Shown: piece after piece, positions 18,920 to 31,584 of the stretch
How the letters are laid out: each line of letters starts with the position of its first letter
Numbering within the stretch: the stretch's first letter is position 1
From: Micromussa lordhowensis
Taxonomy: Eukaryota > Cnidaria > Anthozoa > Scleractinia > Lobophylliidae
Length of the DNA stretch: 64,000 bases
Assembly: GCA_964020085.1 (NCBI GenBank)
Contig: OZ026600.1
Coordinates: 36,108,205 to 36,172,204, forward strand
Reading direction: 5' to 3'
Notes under the pieces: model-generated
The model's database searches: none
The model's input: the letters and a program-made list of their open reading frames with translations, nothing else
Told to the model about the DNA's origin: nothing
Position numbers and translations under genes: made by a program

Positions 18920-21262
18920 TAAAGAGGCCTGGAAACTTGGGTAAAAACACCCAGTCAACTACGAAACTGTTCCAGTATACACCGTCACTACAAAACAGAG
19001 TCCAGAAACAAGAGGACTTCCACAAGGGAAGGATAACCGTGCCTCTCGCTTTACACAATTCCATGTGCTTCAATACTCTAATTAACAGACACACTGGAGG
19101 ACAAATCCAGTTGTTATCATGCCCCCAATCTTGGGAGAATGTATCTGCTGCTTCACAACCATTCTGAAAAAATCTCGTGTTAAATCTAGGTACTTTAGCA
19201 TTATAGGAACAAGCAAATCTGTCAACAGTATGGGGCCCCCAAAAATGGTCAATTATTTGAAAGATTGCATCATTAATGGCATAATCATCATGATCAATTA
19301 ATTTGCTTATAGCTTCAGCCCTAGCATTAAGATCCCTAGGGATCCACTTAACCTCCAATAATATGTGGAACTTAAGACAGATCTGGAAAACTAGGAGAGC
19401 TAATTGGTGCAAATCAGCTTTCCTACTACCGTTAAGAATTATAGCGGAGCTCCGGCGGCCCGAAGGGCCGCCAAGCGGAGCCCCATAACCATATAGGAAA
19501 AAGAAACCCATGTATGGATTTTCTCATGGTTAATCATGGACAGCGGTATTGCTCGTGGGCGCGTACGCACGACGGCGACGACGACGGTGGAGTCGCGCAA
19601 GATGGCGGCCATAAGGGGATCATAAGGGGACCTCTAAACCAAAAGGAGGCTTAATTTTTCGCGGGCTGTCTGGAGCTCAACGCGGCTACACAATATGCTA
19701 GGTCAGCTAAAGGAGTAACGTTTGTCGTGTTTACGTGGAAACAGTGGAAGCAGTTTTTTTGTGTGTATCAGGTTTTGTGATTATTAAACACAAAACAGAA
19801 GGCCAAACAATACGCAGAAAACCTTGCAGCAAAGTTACAAAACTGAACTCAAAATTCAACCTTATCCTGGATAAGCCTAATCGGGCTACAGGAGCTCCGC
19901 TTTTAGGTTGACCTAAATCTATATATTAGACTCGACGTTTTGGTTATCGGTGAACCAGATAACCTCAAAACCGGAAAAGTGATTGGCGAAAGCCTCCACT
20001 GCGAGAGAAACAGCTCTGAGCTCTCTCCATGTGGAGCTTTGGGCACTCTCTTCAGGAGACCAGTTCTGATGAAACACTGAATTAGAGTTCTCTACGAAAG
20101 CACCACAAGCCGAATTGGAAGCATCTGAGTATGTGAGCTTGACCGGGAGGGAGTGAGGCAACCAGTAGACCCTTCCATTCAGGGGAACCACGTTGTTCTT
20201 CCAGAAAATGATTTCTGAAAGAGAATCATCTGAAAGAAAAACTTCGTTATCCCAGGAATGGGCCGAGTTCACAACCGAAAAAAGAAACCTAGTCATTATA
20301 CGGGTAACAGGACCCACGCAGCTAGAGAGGGAAATGATTTGACCCGTTACGCTGGCGACGTTTCTCACATGGACTTTGCGGGGAGGCGGACGAGACGACA
20401 GATCAACAAGGCCAGCGTTTAACTTTTGAATGCGTTCGTCAGTTGCTTTAATAGTCCCGTCAATCGTGTTGAGAATCACGCCCAACCAGGCGATAATTGG
20501 AACAGGCTCCCAAAGGAACTTTTCCTCATTAGGCACAAAACCAGACTTGAGCAAATCTGAATGGACCACTAAACTGTTAACTTTGGCAGAAACAAAATCT
20601 GTTCCTCCTCCTAGACCGTCGTCAAGAAAGATTGCTATAAGGATGCCCTGGCTCCTCCACGATTTCTGTAATGGCTTCAAAATCTTAGTGAAAATATACG
20701 GAGCGGAAGAGAGCCCGAAAGGGAGCACACAGAATTGAAAATATCTGTTAACACCCGTGCCAGAATCCCAAGAGAATGCGAAAAATTTCAACATGGTGGT
20801 AACCGGACTTAAGATCAAATTTGAACAGGTAATAATTACGACTAAATATCTGTGTGGCGACGCTCAAGTCTTCGCATTTAAACTTCTGCTTGTAAACAAA
20901 CTGATTGACATGTCGAAGATCCAAAATGAACCTTTACTTTCCCGAACTGCGGGTCGAGACTGAAAGCGGGTAAATGATATTGGGCTTACAAGCAAGCTCT
21001 TCAATTAAGTCCAAGCGAAGTAAATCGTTGACAGCTTGCGAAACAAAGTCACTGTTCTCACGTGTTGTTTCTCCTGTCAAAAGGTGTTGGGAGTTGAAAA
21101 AAAGGAAATTTTATAATCCTGCATAATAACATTCAAAATGAACTGCGAAACTTCCAAAGTATGCCAAAAATCGACAAACTTTCTAAGTCTACCACGCACA
21201 GATGAATAAGTCAAATCGACCGCAAGTGGGCCTGAATCTTTAATTAATAAGACAATCAGCAC
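18768..21262 (-). pseudogene. Ngaro/DIRS reverse transcriptase-RNase H, disrupted
   Basis: The coding remains run from about 21262 to 18768 on the minus strand. N-terminal segment: VRGRLRKFVDFWHTLEVSQF, KISFFSTPNTF, then a frame change near 21080, ENSDFVSQAVNDLLRLDLIE, an in-frame TAA near 20950 just before RFILDLRHVNQF, and FDLKSGYHHVE. A further frame change near 20800 leads into the longest piece (20818-19919) with YFQFCVLPFGLSSAPY and the catalytic FLDDG box. RNase H follows (YSDASNSACGAFVE, WFTDNQNVES) and is split by the TA-flanked element at 19444-19926. It resumes as ILNGSRKADLHQLALLVF, WIPRDLNARAE and HTVDRFACSYNAKVPRFN, ending at a TAA inside the LINE target duplication. Family order and motifs match DIRS RT-RH. 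The breaks make it non-functional. Confidence 0.87.
19444..19926. mobile_element. TA-flanked non-autonomous element (copy 1), inserted in the RNase H
   Basis: 483 bp starting GCGGAGCTCCGGCGGCCCG with a GC-rich hairpin (GGCGGCCC / GGGCCGCC) and ending GGAGCTCCGCTTTTAGG ... ATCTATATAT, flanked by TA (19442-19443, 19927-19928). Removing it and one TA restores the RNase H reading frame, which fixes the ends. A second copy with the same ends is at 57756-58237. No coding capacity. The superfamily is unknown; a TA target alone suggests a Tc1/mariner-like or other TA-specific transposase. Confidence 0.8.
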
Positions 21263-21380
21263 AAGTGGCAGAACTAGGATCTAAATCAAGAGCACGGTCT
21301 ACTTCCGATTGCAAGGGCAAACTGCTAACTTTAATATCAACAGAGGAACGAACTACACCCGAGTTGTCGGGGTCCTCTAG

Positions 21381-22037
21381 TCACTTTGGTGTAGAGTTCT
21401 GCTGGGCCGTTGTAGGACAAGATGCACGCCAGTGGCCAGATCTACCGCACGCAAAACATGTCCCCGACTTAGGACGAGACGAAAAACCAGGAACGAGGGA
21501 CGGTATGGGCCGCGCTTGGCTTGGCGGAGTGGATTCTGCTGACGCAGGAGATTTCGTCTTCTTCTTTAATGAGTTAACCGAAGTACGAGCGCGCGATTCA
21601 GCCTTGAATATGCGCTTCTCGTCATCGGAGTCATCAGCTAAGCTGTGCTTTTTGTATTCATTAACTGTAGCCCATCCGTAATCGGACTTATCGGCCAGAA
21701 GAATATGTTTCTGCCTCTCGGAAATTAACTTCTCACCTTCCTCTAAATCGTTCTTGACCTTCTCAAGCTGGGATTGTTCGGCAGCGGATTTGGCACTATC
21801 GAGCGTCTCGCTCAGTTTCTGGTTAAACTTGAACTGATCCTCGTTAGCCTTTTTCTTGAATTTGTGAGGTTCGTTGAACTTGAGGCGTTTGATTTCTTTC
21901 ATCTGGCTCTCTGCTGATTCCTGGTTCGACCGTTTGATCTGAGAAACGGTCTGCTCCAATAGACATTTAAACGAGTCAAAGAGCTTGCTGTTGTTAGCGT
22001 TAATGAGCTCTTGGACTTCTTCTTTCCCAATAGACAT
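21381..22037 (-). CDS. Ngaro/DIRS gag-like protein with zinc knuckle
   Basis: 218 residues. The N-terminal half is charged and helix-rich, probably coiled coil (VSQIKRSNQESAESQMKEIK; SAAEQSQLEKVKNDLEEGEK). A conserved-looking block YGWATVNEYKKHSLADDSDD is followed by a basic Ser/Pro-rich linker and one CCHC knuckle, CX2CX4HX4C (CFACGRSGHWRASC). It lies between repeat A1 and the RT frame, the usual gag position in DIRS/Ngaro elements, where it would bind element RNA. The frame is uninterrupted from ATG to stop. It ends about 120 bp before the first RT remains. Confidence 0.82.
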   Translation of the reverse strand: MSIGKEEVQELINANNSKLFDSFKCLLEQTVSQIKRSNQESAESQMKEIKRLKFNEPHKFKKKANEDQFKFNQKLSETLDSAKSAAEQSQLEKVKNDLEEGEKLISERQKHILLADKSDYGWATVNEYKKHSLADDSDDEKRIFKAESRARTSVNSLKKKTKSPASAESTPPSQARPIPSLVPGFSSRPKSGTCFACGRSGHWRASCPTTAQQNSTPK

Positions 22038-22068
22038 TGTGTGACAGCGATCAGCGTAGAAGGTACGG

Positions 22069-22267
22069 AAAGAAACTTGGCATCAGCCAAAGGTCGACGG
22101 TTGGTTCCGAAGGCCTAGATGGATACCACGTGTTATACACCCTCTGATATACCACTGCGTCATTACCCATGACGCTCGGGCCTAATGCCCAGGCCTTGTC
22201 GTATCACGTGCCGACAAAATATTTAGTTTTGCACCTAATTCGCAGGCTCAATCGTTAGAAATACCAT
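22069..22267 (-). repeat. Split direct repeat A1 (5' end of the Ngaro element)
   Basis: 199 bp matching A2 (13774-13970). Its outer edge (ATGGTATTTCTAACG on the minus strand) is the 5' terminus of the element. Confidence 0.85.
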
Positions 22268-24944
22268 TTTTTCCCTTATGTCGTTATGTTCATGCTGTGA
22301 TGTTGCTATTATGTCAGGATGTCAACACTGCAAACATAACGACATAATGTCTTATGTCGTTAGCCTGGTGAACTAGACTTAACTCGTATATAACTATGTA
22401 GAATAATCGTTAAATAAAGAAAGAGAAAGAGCTAATCCACATTTTAAGTTCTCATGCAAAAAATTAACAGTGTAGCAAGACTTTTCCAGACGAAGAGAGA
22501 GACTGCCGAGTTTTAAGGAGTCTGGTCATCCAGCGCTATCACCTTGAATCTTAAAAAGGATAGAAAACCGTTGGTGAAAAAGAACATGAATATACTAAAT
22601 TGTTTTCTCACAGACCTGCATGTCTCTCCCCAACCTCAATCAGCATTCTCATTCTCGTTCCAGTCCTTTTTCAGAATTGTCCTGAGGCCTGACAAACCCC
22701 AAGCAGCATTCTTCATGGGACCCGTCACGACCCTTACTGGGGTCGTCGTGTTATTGTCTGGGACCGCAGTGTATGTTTCTCATATCCGTTTGATCCTTGT
22801 TCAGAAAATGCTGAGCCGTAAAAGGTAAATACAATTCGTTACATTTGTTGCCCCACAAAAAGTCCCTCAATACACAAGACGTGAAGCTGAATTCAACGCA
22901 CAAATAACCGCTATACTCTCTAATAACTATATACAATTTATTTTGCTCAGTTCAATGTTTTCCAGCAGTCTTCTAAGAATATCAGTTACAGATTTTTACA
23001 GCTACAGTAGGAAAATCCACGTGACTCTATCTAGCCAATCTTATCCTTCGTATCACGACGGGCTGCCGAGAAATACAGAACGCTTATGGCCTCTTTCCGA
23101 AGTCGGCGATTGATAGATTGCCTGGACACCCAAGATTGGAAAAGCAACTTTTTTAGGCACCAAAGGTAAATACAATTCGTTGCTGAATTGGCATAACAAT
23201 TGGAATATCAGAGGCGAAATACCAAAGGAACCTGGTTTTTATGGCAACACAAAAGCCAAAACTGCAGTTCAGCTTAAAGGCCGTCTACAGGCACTTACAG
23301 TCTTGCCAAAGACCAAATAAATAATTACATACATTTCACAACACTGACAGACAACGTACTTTAAAATAAAAATCTGATGCAATAGATAGTTCTCTCGTTA
23401 TAAAAGGAATAACTCGTAATTATTATGATACAATGTTGCAAAACACTTTACTTTAAGGTCTTCCCGGGCAGATATGAATTATATATACTTCTTTGTTTAT
23501 GCTCTTTATACAGTTACTAAACGCCTGAGAAAACACGACCATTCCACGGTAAGCAAAACCCACAAGGTCAGCGCAAACTATCCTTCAAATCAAGTGAAAA
23601 TAATTTCTACAACACCGCAACTCCGAGATAAACAAACTTGGTCCTTACGAATGGAAACAGCAACCTCTGGTCTGTTACAGCGGCCAGTTTTTCATTTGCT
23701 TATAGTCCACCAGGAAAATTGAAATATTGTCTTCACACCGGCACTGTAAACAAAGTTTCACTTTAGTCCTCTTACTTATCACGTGATCTTGGGAGTCGGC
23801 TTCATCACTCGATCGTCGCGTGATTTAAGTAGTTAAAATCACATGCGTCTATAGAAGTATCATGTGATCACAGCATCCCGATCACATGTATCATACTATC
23901 ACCATACAATCCTTTGTAGTCACTTGGTGTCAAAAGATAAAGCACGTGATTCAGTTATTCGATCAGGTGATTCGCACTTGTCGCGTCATTGTTGATTTTA
24001 CGGGCGCTAGTACCCAGAAAAACGCAGCAACCGCTGACCGTAAATTTGGTGACCACCAGCGCTTCGCAATATGGCGCCACGAGTAATGTGTTAGTCGTCG
24101 TCAATAACTATTGCTTCCACTGTTTCATTTTCCTGACGGACTGGCATAGCGTAGATGAGAGCACGAAGATTGACGCTGCATTTCACTTCTTTCCACGGTT
24201 TCCTAGCCACTCTTCTTTGCACGTCCACTGCCAAAGCGCGGCGGGCTTTCCTGTGGGAAAAAAAAAAGTTCAATGGAATGATAAGTACAATGACCTCACA
24301 AGATTCTTCCATCAGTCACGGAAATGTCCTTTCTAACATATTGAATATATTAATTGCACCCGTAAGATTTCCTCTCGGGACTGCCAAGCCATTGAAAAAC
24401 ACAAACAAGCGTTCAATCCGCAGTCAGTAGTTCTGTAAAAGCACTTTACACAGAATATTAATTTTCTCTTCAGATGTAAAATGTTTGAAAGCCAGAGAGA
24501 TATAACGTAATTCTCCATACATTCTTGTGCGTTTTCCACTATTATTTTGAACGTCAGTGATCCAACTCCATGATTAAAAATCAGCTATTAAATTTGGGGA
24601 AATTGTATTGTCGCTCTCTCTTCCTGCTGCTTATTGCAGGCATGTGTGCGGTTAGCCTGCGGTAAGACGTTTTCGCAGGCTAAAAGCACCTCAACCTTGG
24701 TTACTTTGCATGAAAAGGAGAGGTTTTACGTCAATATCGTGATACTAGCCGGTTATTACAGTAAGGTAGGGTTACTTCTGTTCAAATTATAGGGACTGAA
24801 GTAATCAGTCATGGTAAATGTTTATTCCAAATGGGGCCCTTAATCGAAGGCGTTGGGAGGGGTGAATGAATATATACATAAATTAAAATATTTAGAGAGG
24901 AAGCCACATCAATCTTACTTAGCTGGTTTCATGTGGGTCCTATA
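22268..24944. other. Intergenic DNA between the Ngaro element and the MTA 3' end
   Basis: It begins with the right-hand AACGACATAA repeat (22273-22372) and then shows no recognisable gene. A small inverted repeat AGCCTGCG...CGCAGGCT lies at about 24653-24681. Short open frames (22544-22828, 23989-24336) have no family resemblance. Confidence 0.4.
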
Positions 24945-25131
24945 TGTTAATCGAATTGGAATTTGGAGTGCTGGTTTTTGCGTTAGGGAGGAAAACCAGA
25001 CAAAAACCCCCGGAGCAACACGAGAACCAACAACAAACTCAGTCCACATATGGCATTGGGCCGAAATCCAACCAGGGCCACATTGGTGGGAAGCAAGCGC
25101 TCTCACCACTGCACCATCCCTGCTCCCCGTA
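24945..25131 (-). mobile_element. tRNA-derived SINE directly after the MTA stop codon
   Basis: On the minus strand the head reads GGGAGCAGGGATGGTGCAG then TGGTGAGAGCGCTTGC, a tRNA-type A box (TGGTGCAGTGG). A decayed B box (CCCTGGTTGG) and a non-tRNA body (TGAGTTTGTTGTTGGTTCTC) follow. It starts about 17 bp after the TAA of the MTA gene, so it would form part of that transcript's 3' UTR. The 3' boundary is approximate. Confidence 0.65.
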
Positions 25132-25147
25132 CACGATTGGTGATATG

Positions 25148-28100
25148 TTACCTCGAGCGCTTGTTTGACAGGAACTGAAACTCCTCGGGCGGATCAATGA
25201 ACTGCGGATTAACCTGAGTCTTGGACCTAACAGACTTGATCACCTGACTGGGTTTACTGTTAACAACAGGCTTGGGGTTCGGACCCACTATCACCCTGTT
25301 AGGTGCTGGAGCGGCCACTGAATTCACAATGAGCCCTCCCTCGGGATTTCCTTTGACCGCCGGCGCCGGGGGCGGTGCTGGCTTAGGAAGCAGGTAAGGC
25401 TTGTTTGCTGCCCCTGGAGGGACACCTCCGAAATTTGGCACACTGTTCATGGCTCGCTCTAAATGAAGCTGCCCATTGATGTATGAAGTCACTGAGTGCT
25501 GAGCATATGGCACGATCTTGGTTGATCCGGGACCTATAGCGGGACTGACGTCACAGTATGCAGGATACGACCGCTGTTTAGGTGGCTCTGTGGACGCATG
25601 CATCGTTTGTTCATGGTGAGTCAGACTCGCTGGAAAAAAAAAATAAAAAGATGCGAGAGTCAGTAACAACATTCCTTTCTGGAGACTGCTATTTGCCCAA
25701 TAATTACGGAGCTTGAGCGATGACGACGACGACGCCTAGCAAAAACTCGATTTACATTTTATCTTTGAATTTCACAATTATCTAGATCTGTTACAGCGCG
25801 TTTACTGAAACCGGGCCACCTAAAAAATGAAAACCAATCAGATGGTGGAACATTTTCAAATCCAGCCAATCGAATATCCGGTGCAAAACAATAAATAGAT
25901 TTCGATTGTTTTGTACCAGGAATTCGTTGTTTTGTACCGGACATTTGATTGGTTGAGTTTGAAAATAGGACATTCGATTGGCTGGATTTGAAAATGTTGG
26001 AATCTATTGCTTGAGTTCTGCCATCTGATTGGTTTTCATTGTCTGGGTGGCGCCGATCGGTCTCAAAACCTTTCCAAACTAAATATTTTACTTCAACGAT
26101 CAAATCCAAAAATACCAAAAAAATAGCCGTCGTGGCTCACGTGACCAAAATACGCAATTATTGGTCATTACACAGCTACGACATGTACAAGAATTTATAA
26201 CGTACACGCATACATTAAACCTTTTGTTTGCTGACATTCTTGTTGCTGTTGCCGTCAATAACAACTTTAACTTTATGTCGTGGTTTCCAATCAGTACTGC
26301 GCAGTCGCAGCACTCCAATGTCTCACTCGATGGAATACGAATCAATGTTATTCGTTACAAACTGCTTACCTCATCTTTGAGGCATTTTAAATTCTTTTTC
26401 CAGCAGTTTCTTTGGTTTTTACAGCTACGAAGTTGTTTCATCAAGTGATATGAGAAAGAACGAAGCATAAAGCTTTGCATCGATAATGGCAGTTGACACG
26501 AAACTTTGAATTCACATTGCCGTGTGGGTGGTGCGAAATGTTACATTTTGTGACGTCTTACATGAATCAAAACGAAAAAACTCTCGAGAGTGCGCAGTAC
26601 GGACTGGAAATCCCTTTTTCACCTTGCGTGATCAACTTGTCGCGCAACAACAACATTTGTTGCGAAAAGTTGTTGCGAAATGTAGAGCGCGGGTCTACTT
26701 GAGCAACAAATTTTGGCTTTGTTGCTCGTTTTTCATCAAATTCACAACTTGGCGCGCAACAAATTTGCTCGTGCCCTAGCAAATCAACCAATCAGCGCGC
26801 AGCATTTCTTCAACCTGCAAGAAATGTTGTTGTTGCGGGTCAAGTTGATCACGCAAGGTTAAAAACGCGAAACATCAACAAAAACTTGCAACGAAACAAT
26901 GTTGCGCGACAAGTTGAAGGTTTTTGTATCTCGTATTTCGCCGCCTATTTCTCCTATTGTAAACTCGGCAGCAACGTAACAATTTACTGACCTTGGTTAT
27001 GCAGGATCTTTCCGCAGTATGTGCACTCACAGCCCTTCTTTCCTAACGGTGAAGTTGCACTGAGTCGTTTTGGCGACGGACCTGTTCACCGGGGGGACAC
27101 AGACAGGAGCCGTGTTAAGACTGACCAGTGTAATACTGAGGAATGTTACTTTGTTCTACTTCACCAATGGACGAGTCAGAAGGCGAGACAGCAGAGAGGA
27201 GGTTTTTAGTCCGTTCACAAAATGCAATGGCTATTTTAAGGGGATTTGCAGACCAGATGGCGTTACACATGGCACCGCGATGTAAAAGAATATTAGAGTT
27301 AGACTTTAGATTATTGTTGCAATGCTTCTTGGGGTTGCAAGACAATGCAGAGAACTGCTGACATAAACTAACGACTGCTCATATCTTACCGTCGATTCCA
27401 TTCTGTTGTACTGAGGCACCACTGTCGTGTGATCGCTTCCTGGCCATCATATGATTAGAAGTCGCCTGTGGCACTTGTTGACTCTGGACAACAGGTTTAG
27501 CTGAAGGTATGGCGGCATACTTCCAGTCGCTTGCCTTGGGTGGGGTCGGCTGAATAGGTACATAACTCTTGGACGGGGGAATCATTTTCCTCGAGGGGGA
27601 GGTAATAGAGTGACCAGTAGGGGTGGGTGGGGACGGTGAGGTCGGTGAATGTTCCTTGGTGAGTGGTAATAGAGTTGGTTTGGGGGGTTTTGGCGGTTTG
27701 TGTGGTTTAGGCGGGTTTGCTCTGATCTTGTCCACGGCGTTATGGATTTGTCGCTTCTTCATTTGTTTCTTGGCCTTAATGATGGCTTCTGCTTCAGGCG
27801 TCTCAAGTCTCTTCAGACCTGAAAATAAAGATTCAGTTATTCAGCATTTTATGCTGACAGCAATGACAGGATGCAAGAACTGAAAAGGCGTCAAAAATGG
27901 CCACGATAGAACAATGTTCGCAGTGAAAGGCTAACACTTAACAGTCCAAAGACCAAATTATTTAACATTCACATTCTCTTTAATGTTACTTGAGAGAATT
28001 AAGAAGTCATCTTCAACAGCGCTCCTGGCGATAGTACATAGATGCCAGTAGGAATATTAAGCACATGCTCTTCACACAAACTGTCCTCTCGTCAGCTATC

Positions 28101-31100
28101 AGCTTGCGTAGCGTTGATATTGCAAGGGAGATAAGAGAAGATAGAGCGAGGGAAAAATATAAAAAAGTAAAGCCTCTTAACCCCAACTGATGCGTAACTC
28201 CAGTTCTTGTAGTATGAAAAGCCGTAAAAAACATTTTCTGGCTAAAATTTAAGCGCTACGTAATGAATAAACAATCCCCCTGTTTCCACTGAAAATTGCA
28301 CCTTCATTTCTCCATTCACGTTTATTTCCCAAAAGAGTTAGCCTTCAATCTACAGTAGACATTACTTTTCATGTTTAGCCACAAAGCAAGTTTAAAGTTA
28401 GGGGTAAATTCATGATAGTTCAAGTTAAAGAAGGACAGTACAGTCAAAGACTAACACTGTGATCTGATTTCTTGGATATTGAGTGCACCCCCAGGAACTC
28501 GGCAGTGATGTACTTTGTTATAGAGGTCCTGGCAGAGCCGCCGAGCCAGTCTGGTCAGTGGGGTGGACTTGATATAGAATGGTGACCTGGGCTTGAGCTT
28601 ACGTGGGCTGGGAGGTCTGTATCCATGCACGGCTGTTAGGTGCCGAGTCAGGTTTGGACGCGAATTGAACACCTGTAAATAGAACATAAACATGGATTTC
28701 GTTTTCTTTTCTCTTTATGGCAAGGGGACATAATACTGTGTTACTGATTTCTCCTTTCTGTGGACATTACAGATCCTGAAATTCTACATACATTGTAAAA
28801 ACACCAAACTTGTTGCTGCATAGTCACCCAAATTCCCCAGTATTTGACATCTCTTGTCAATTGTGGGAAATGGAAGAGAGAAAATATGACTGGTTTTCAT
28901 GTCAATTGAATCTTGATGTATCTACTAATACGTGTATACGTGTAATATGTATCTACTGATACGTAATGAAGTGTAAACAATTAAAAACTCACAATAAAAC
29001 TTGAAATGATTCAAATCAACTTATAGTCTTACCTTATCACATCGTGACACCCCACATTTGTACATCTTGTGTGTTCCCATGTGGCTAGACAGGCGCTCTG
29101 TTCAGAGAAAAACATTTTTTTTTGTACAAGAACACTAAAACATGTTGTAATACGTAGCATCAAAAATGCATGTGTACAGAGTACTGTTGAATGTAGCTCT
29201 TCATATCTACATCTGCTTTATTAACTGTTATAATATAGATAGGACCCTGCGTGTGCTCCGATTGGTCAAAAAACCATGTTTTATCAGAGTATAAAACATA
29301 GAAAAAGCGTGTTTTGTTGTCTTTCGCTTCATTACCTCTATATCATAAAGCAGATGAAGAAGCCCAATTACAGCTTGTGTTTTCTACATTTCCCTCATGT
29401 TCTCAAATGTCCGTTGTGTGTTCTCACAGTGTAATACACAGCATAGGCTTCATTATTTATTAAATCAAGCAAGATATCTGCATCACATCACTTTACAAAA
29501 TATTAATCCCTAAGTAAATGAGCATGAGGGCCGTGTTGGAGAAAATTGGATCAAGGTTGTGGCAGTATGGCACAAGCAGTGAAATCCGTACAGAAACGCC
29601 CCAAGGACAATGACCCCCAGTTCGGCTCGAGCAGGTTAGGTTACATACCTTATGACTGTTTCCTTGGAAACAGACCATATGGCAACATCCGAACCAAGAA
29701 AGAACCAATCAGAATGTTTGGATTTACCACAAGACTACCTTGCCATATAATAATCCACATATTGAGGGTCTGCGATGTTACCCATCAATGTATAATGACA
29801 TTGAGTAAAGAAACATTGTAGAGTGCGTTATCCACAGAATGTTCCGAGTACACCACAAGTATTTTTAAATGACTGTAAATCCATAACACATTGATTTACA
29901 TTACAGAAAGAACTAATAAAATTCAAACCTGCTCTGTTGAAGACTTTGCCGCAAACTCTACATGTGTAACTTGGCTGCAGGCTGCCATGAGACTTTCCAG
30001 ATAAACCATCTGATTAAAACAAATTTAAATCAACAGTTATTGTTGAGATAACATTTTCAATAGACATGGTCCTAGCTCAAGTAAATAGAGATCTGTACTG
30101 ATGCAGTAAAACCAACCCACTATACATGTATAAACAGGGACATCGGCAATTCAACTCTGGTGATGCAGTTTAAATGTAAGCAGGCAGTCTATGTAAATAC
30201 CTGGTCTTTTCAAGCCGCCATATTTCTTCCAGTAAATCCAGCACAACGTGCAAAGCCAGAACTTGTGTTGAGAATTTGGAACTCCCCAGGGATACCACTG
30301 TTGGGATGATGTTCCTGTGGTGTGGTCATCAAACACAAATGTTACTCCTCATTGTTGTATTTGTGATTATTGAAGTCATTGGATATTAAGTATTAGAAAA
30401 TATCCCCAAAGAAAATATCTGCGCTGATTGGTCGAATATTGTGTTTCTATAACTCAATAGAAACACAGAACTAGCATGCGCTGTTAACATGGTGATGGCG
30501 CAAATTTACATTTGGATAATCAAAATAAACAAGTTGTTTTCTTTTTTCAGTGCAGTATTCTACTCATGTTTCTATAGCTCAATAGAAACACAGAACAGTA
30601 GTAATGATAATAATGATCATCATTTACTTACCGTAACAGCTTTCACATGACACGCCCACAAGATTGGTTGCCACGCCTGGTGGAGGAGTTAAAATAATAG
30701 TTGATGTTTGCTTTTTCCCTGATTGGGTTGTATTTCCACCACTGAAAAAAAATGTGATTGTGAGTCAAAGAAAAGGTTCATCTTTATCTAATTGACTGTG
30801 CTGTAAGAACATACTGGTCAGTAACCCATATGATATTGGGAAGGAAAGTAGTCATTCACATCCTTCAGAAAGTGTTCTGAAAATGAGAGGTATCTGTGTA
30901 ATTAAAAAATTATATGCGCATGTGTTTGCGAGATCAACCTGTGTTCTTATGAGAGGTGTCGCCTAGGAGGAGGTGTCTGTTAAGGAGATTCTATATTATA
31001 AGATGACGAAGCATTTGTCCAATCTTAAAAAGATTCTACCAAAGAATTGCAAACTTAAATGACAAATAATTAACCACTTACAGGCCAGGTATGTATATCT

Positions 31101-31549
31101 GTGTTAAATTACATTCCTTCGAGACTGCTTTAAGTCGTTTCTGTTATAGATTAAAATAAAACCATCATGAAAACAAATTATTGTTAAAATGAATAACTGA
31201 ATAACCAAATGCCTATCTAATAGACAGAAAATGTTTGGAACTGTTTTAATTTAAATGGTACACACACCAAAACCATGGTTTGGCATGGATAAGTTTTATT
31301 CTGCAAACAAGTCAAGCCAAAGTTTCACACGTACTTGGACCTACTGATTAGGAAGTCCAAGCAAAGGAGAATTGCTGTCATAGATGAGAAGATGTTTGCA
31401 AAACAAAATATATGGGTGCCAAACCCTTTTTTGCTTCATTTCCTCAGAAACAAACCAGGCCTTGGTTGTTCGAAAGGTGGATAATGTTATCCACCGGATA
31501 AATCACTATCCAGTGGATAGCGTGGTTTGTTTTGTTAAAAGTTATCCAC

Positions 31550-31584
<35 letters not shown>

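Larger units (their letters stand above)
13431..22267 (-). mobile_element. Ngaro-like DIRS retrotransposon with split direct repeats, carrying nested insertions
   Basis: Read on the minus strand the order is A1 (22267-22069), gag, RT-RNase H, tyrosine recombinase, B1 (14063-13968), A2 (13970-13774), a spacer, then B2 (13526-13431). The A1...B1-A2-B2 split-repeat layout, together with a tyrosine recombinase in place of an integrase, is the known hallmark of the Ngaro/PAT branch of DIRS elements. The present length is 8.8 kb, but about 3.3 kb is a nested RTE LINE and about 0.5 kb a TA-flanked element, leaving about 5 kb of original sequence. Gag and recombinase frames are open. The RT-RNase H frame is broken, so this copy is not autonomous as it stands. 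Confidence 0.88.
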
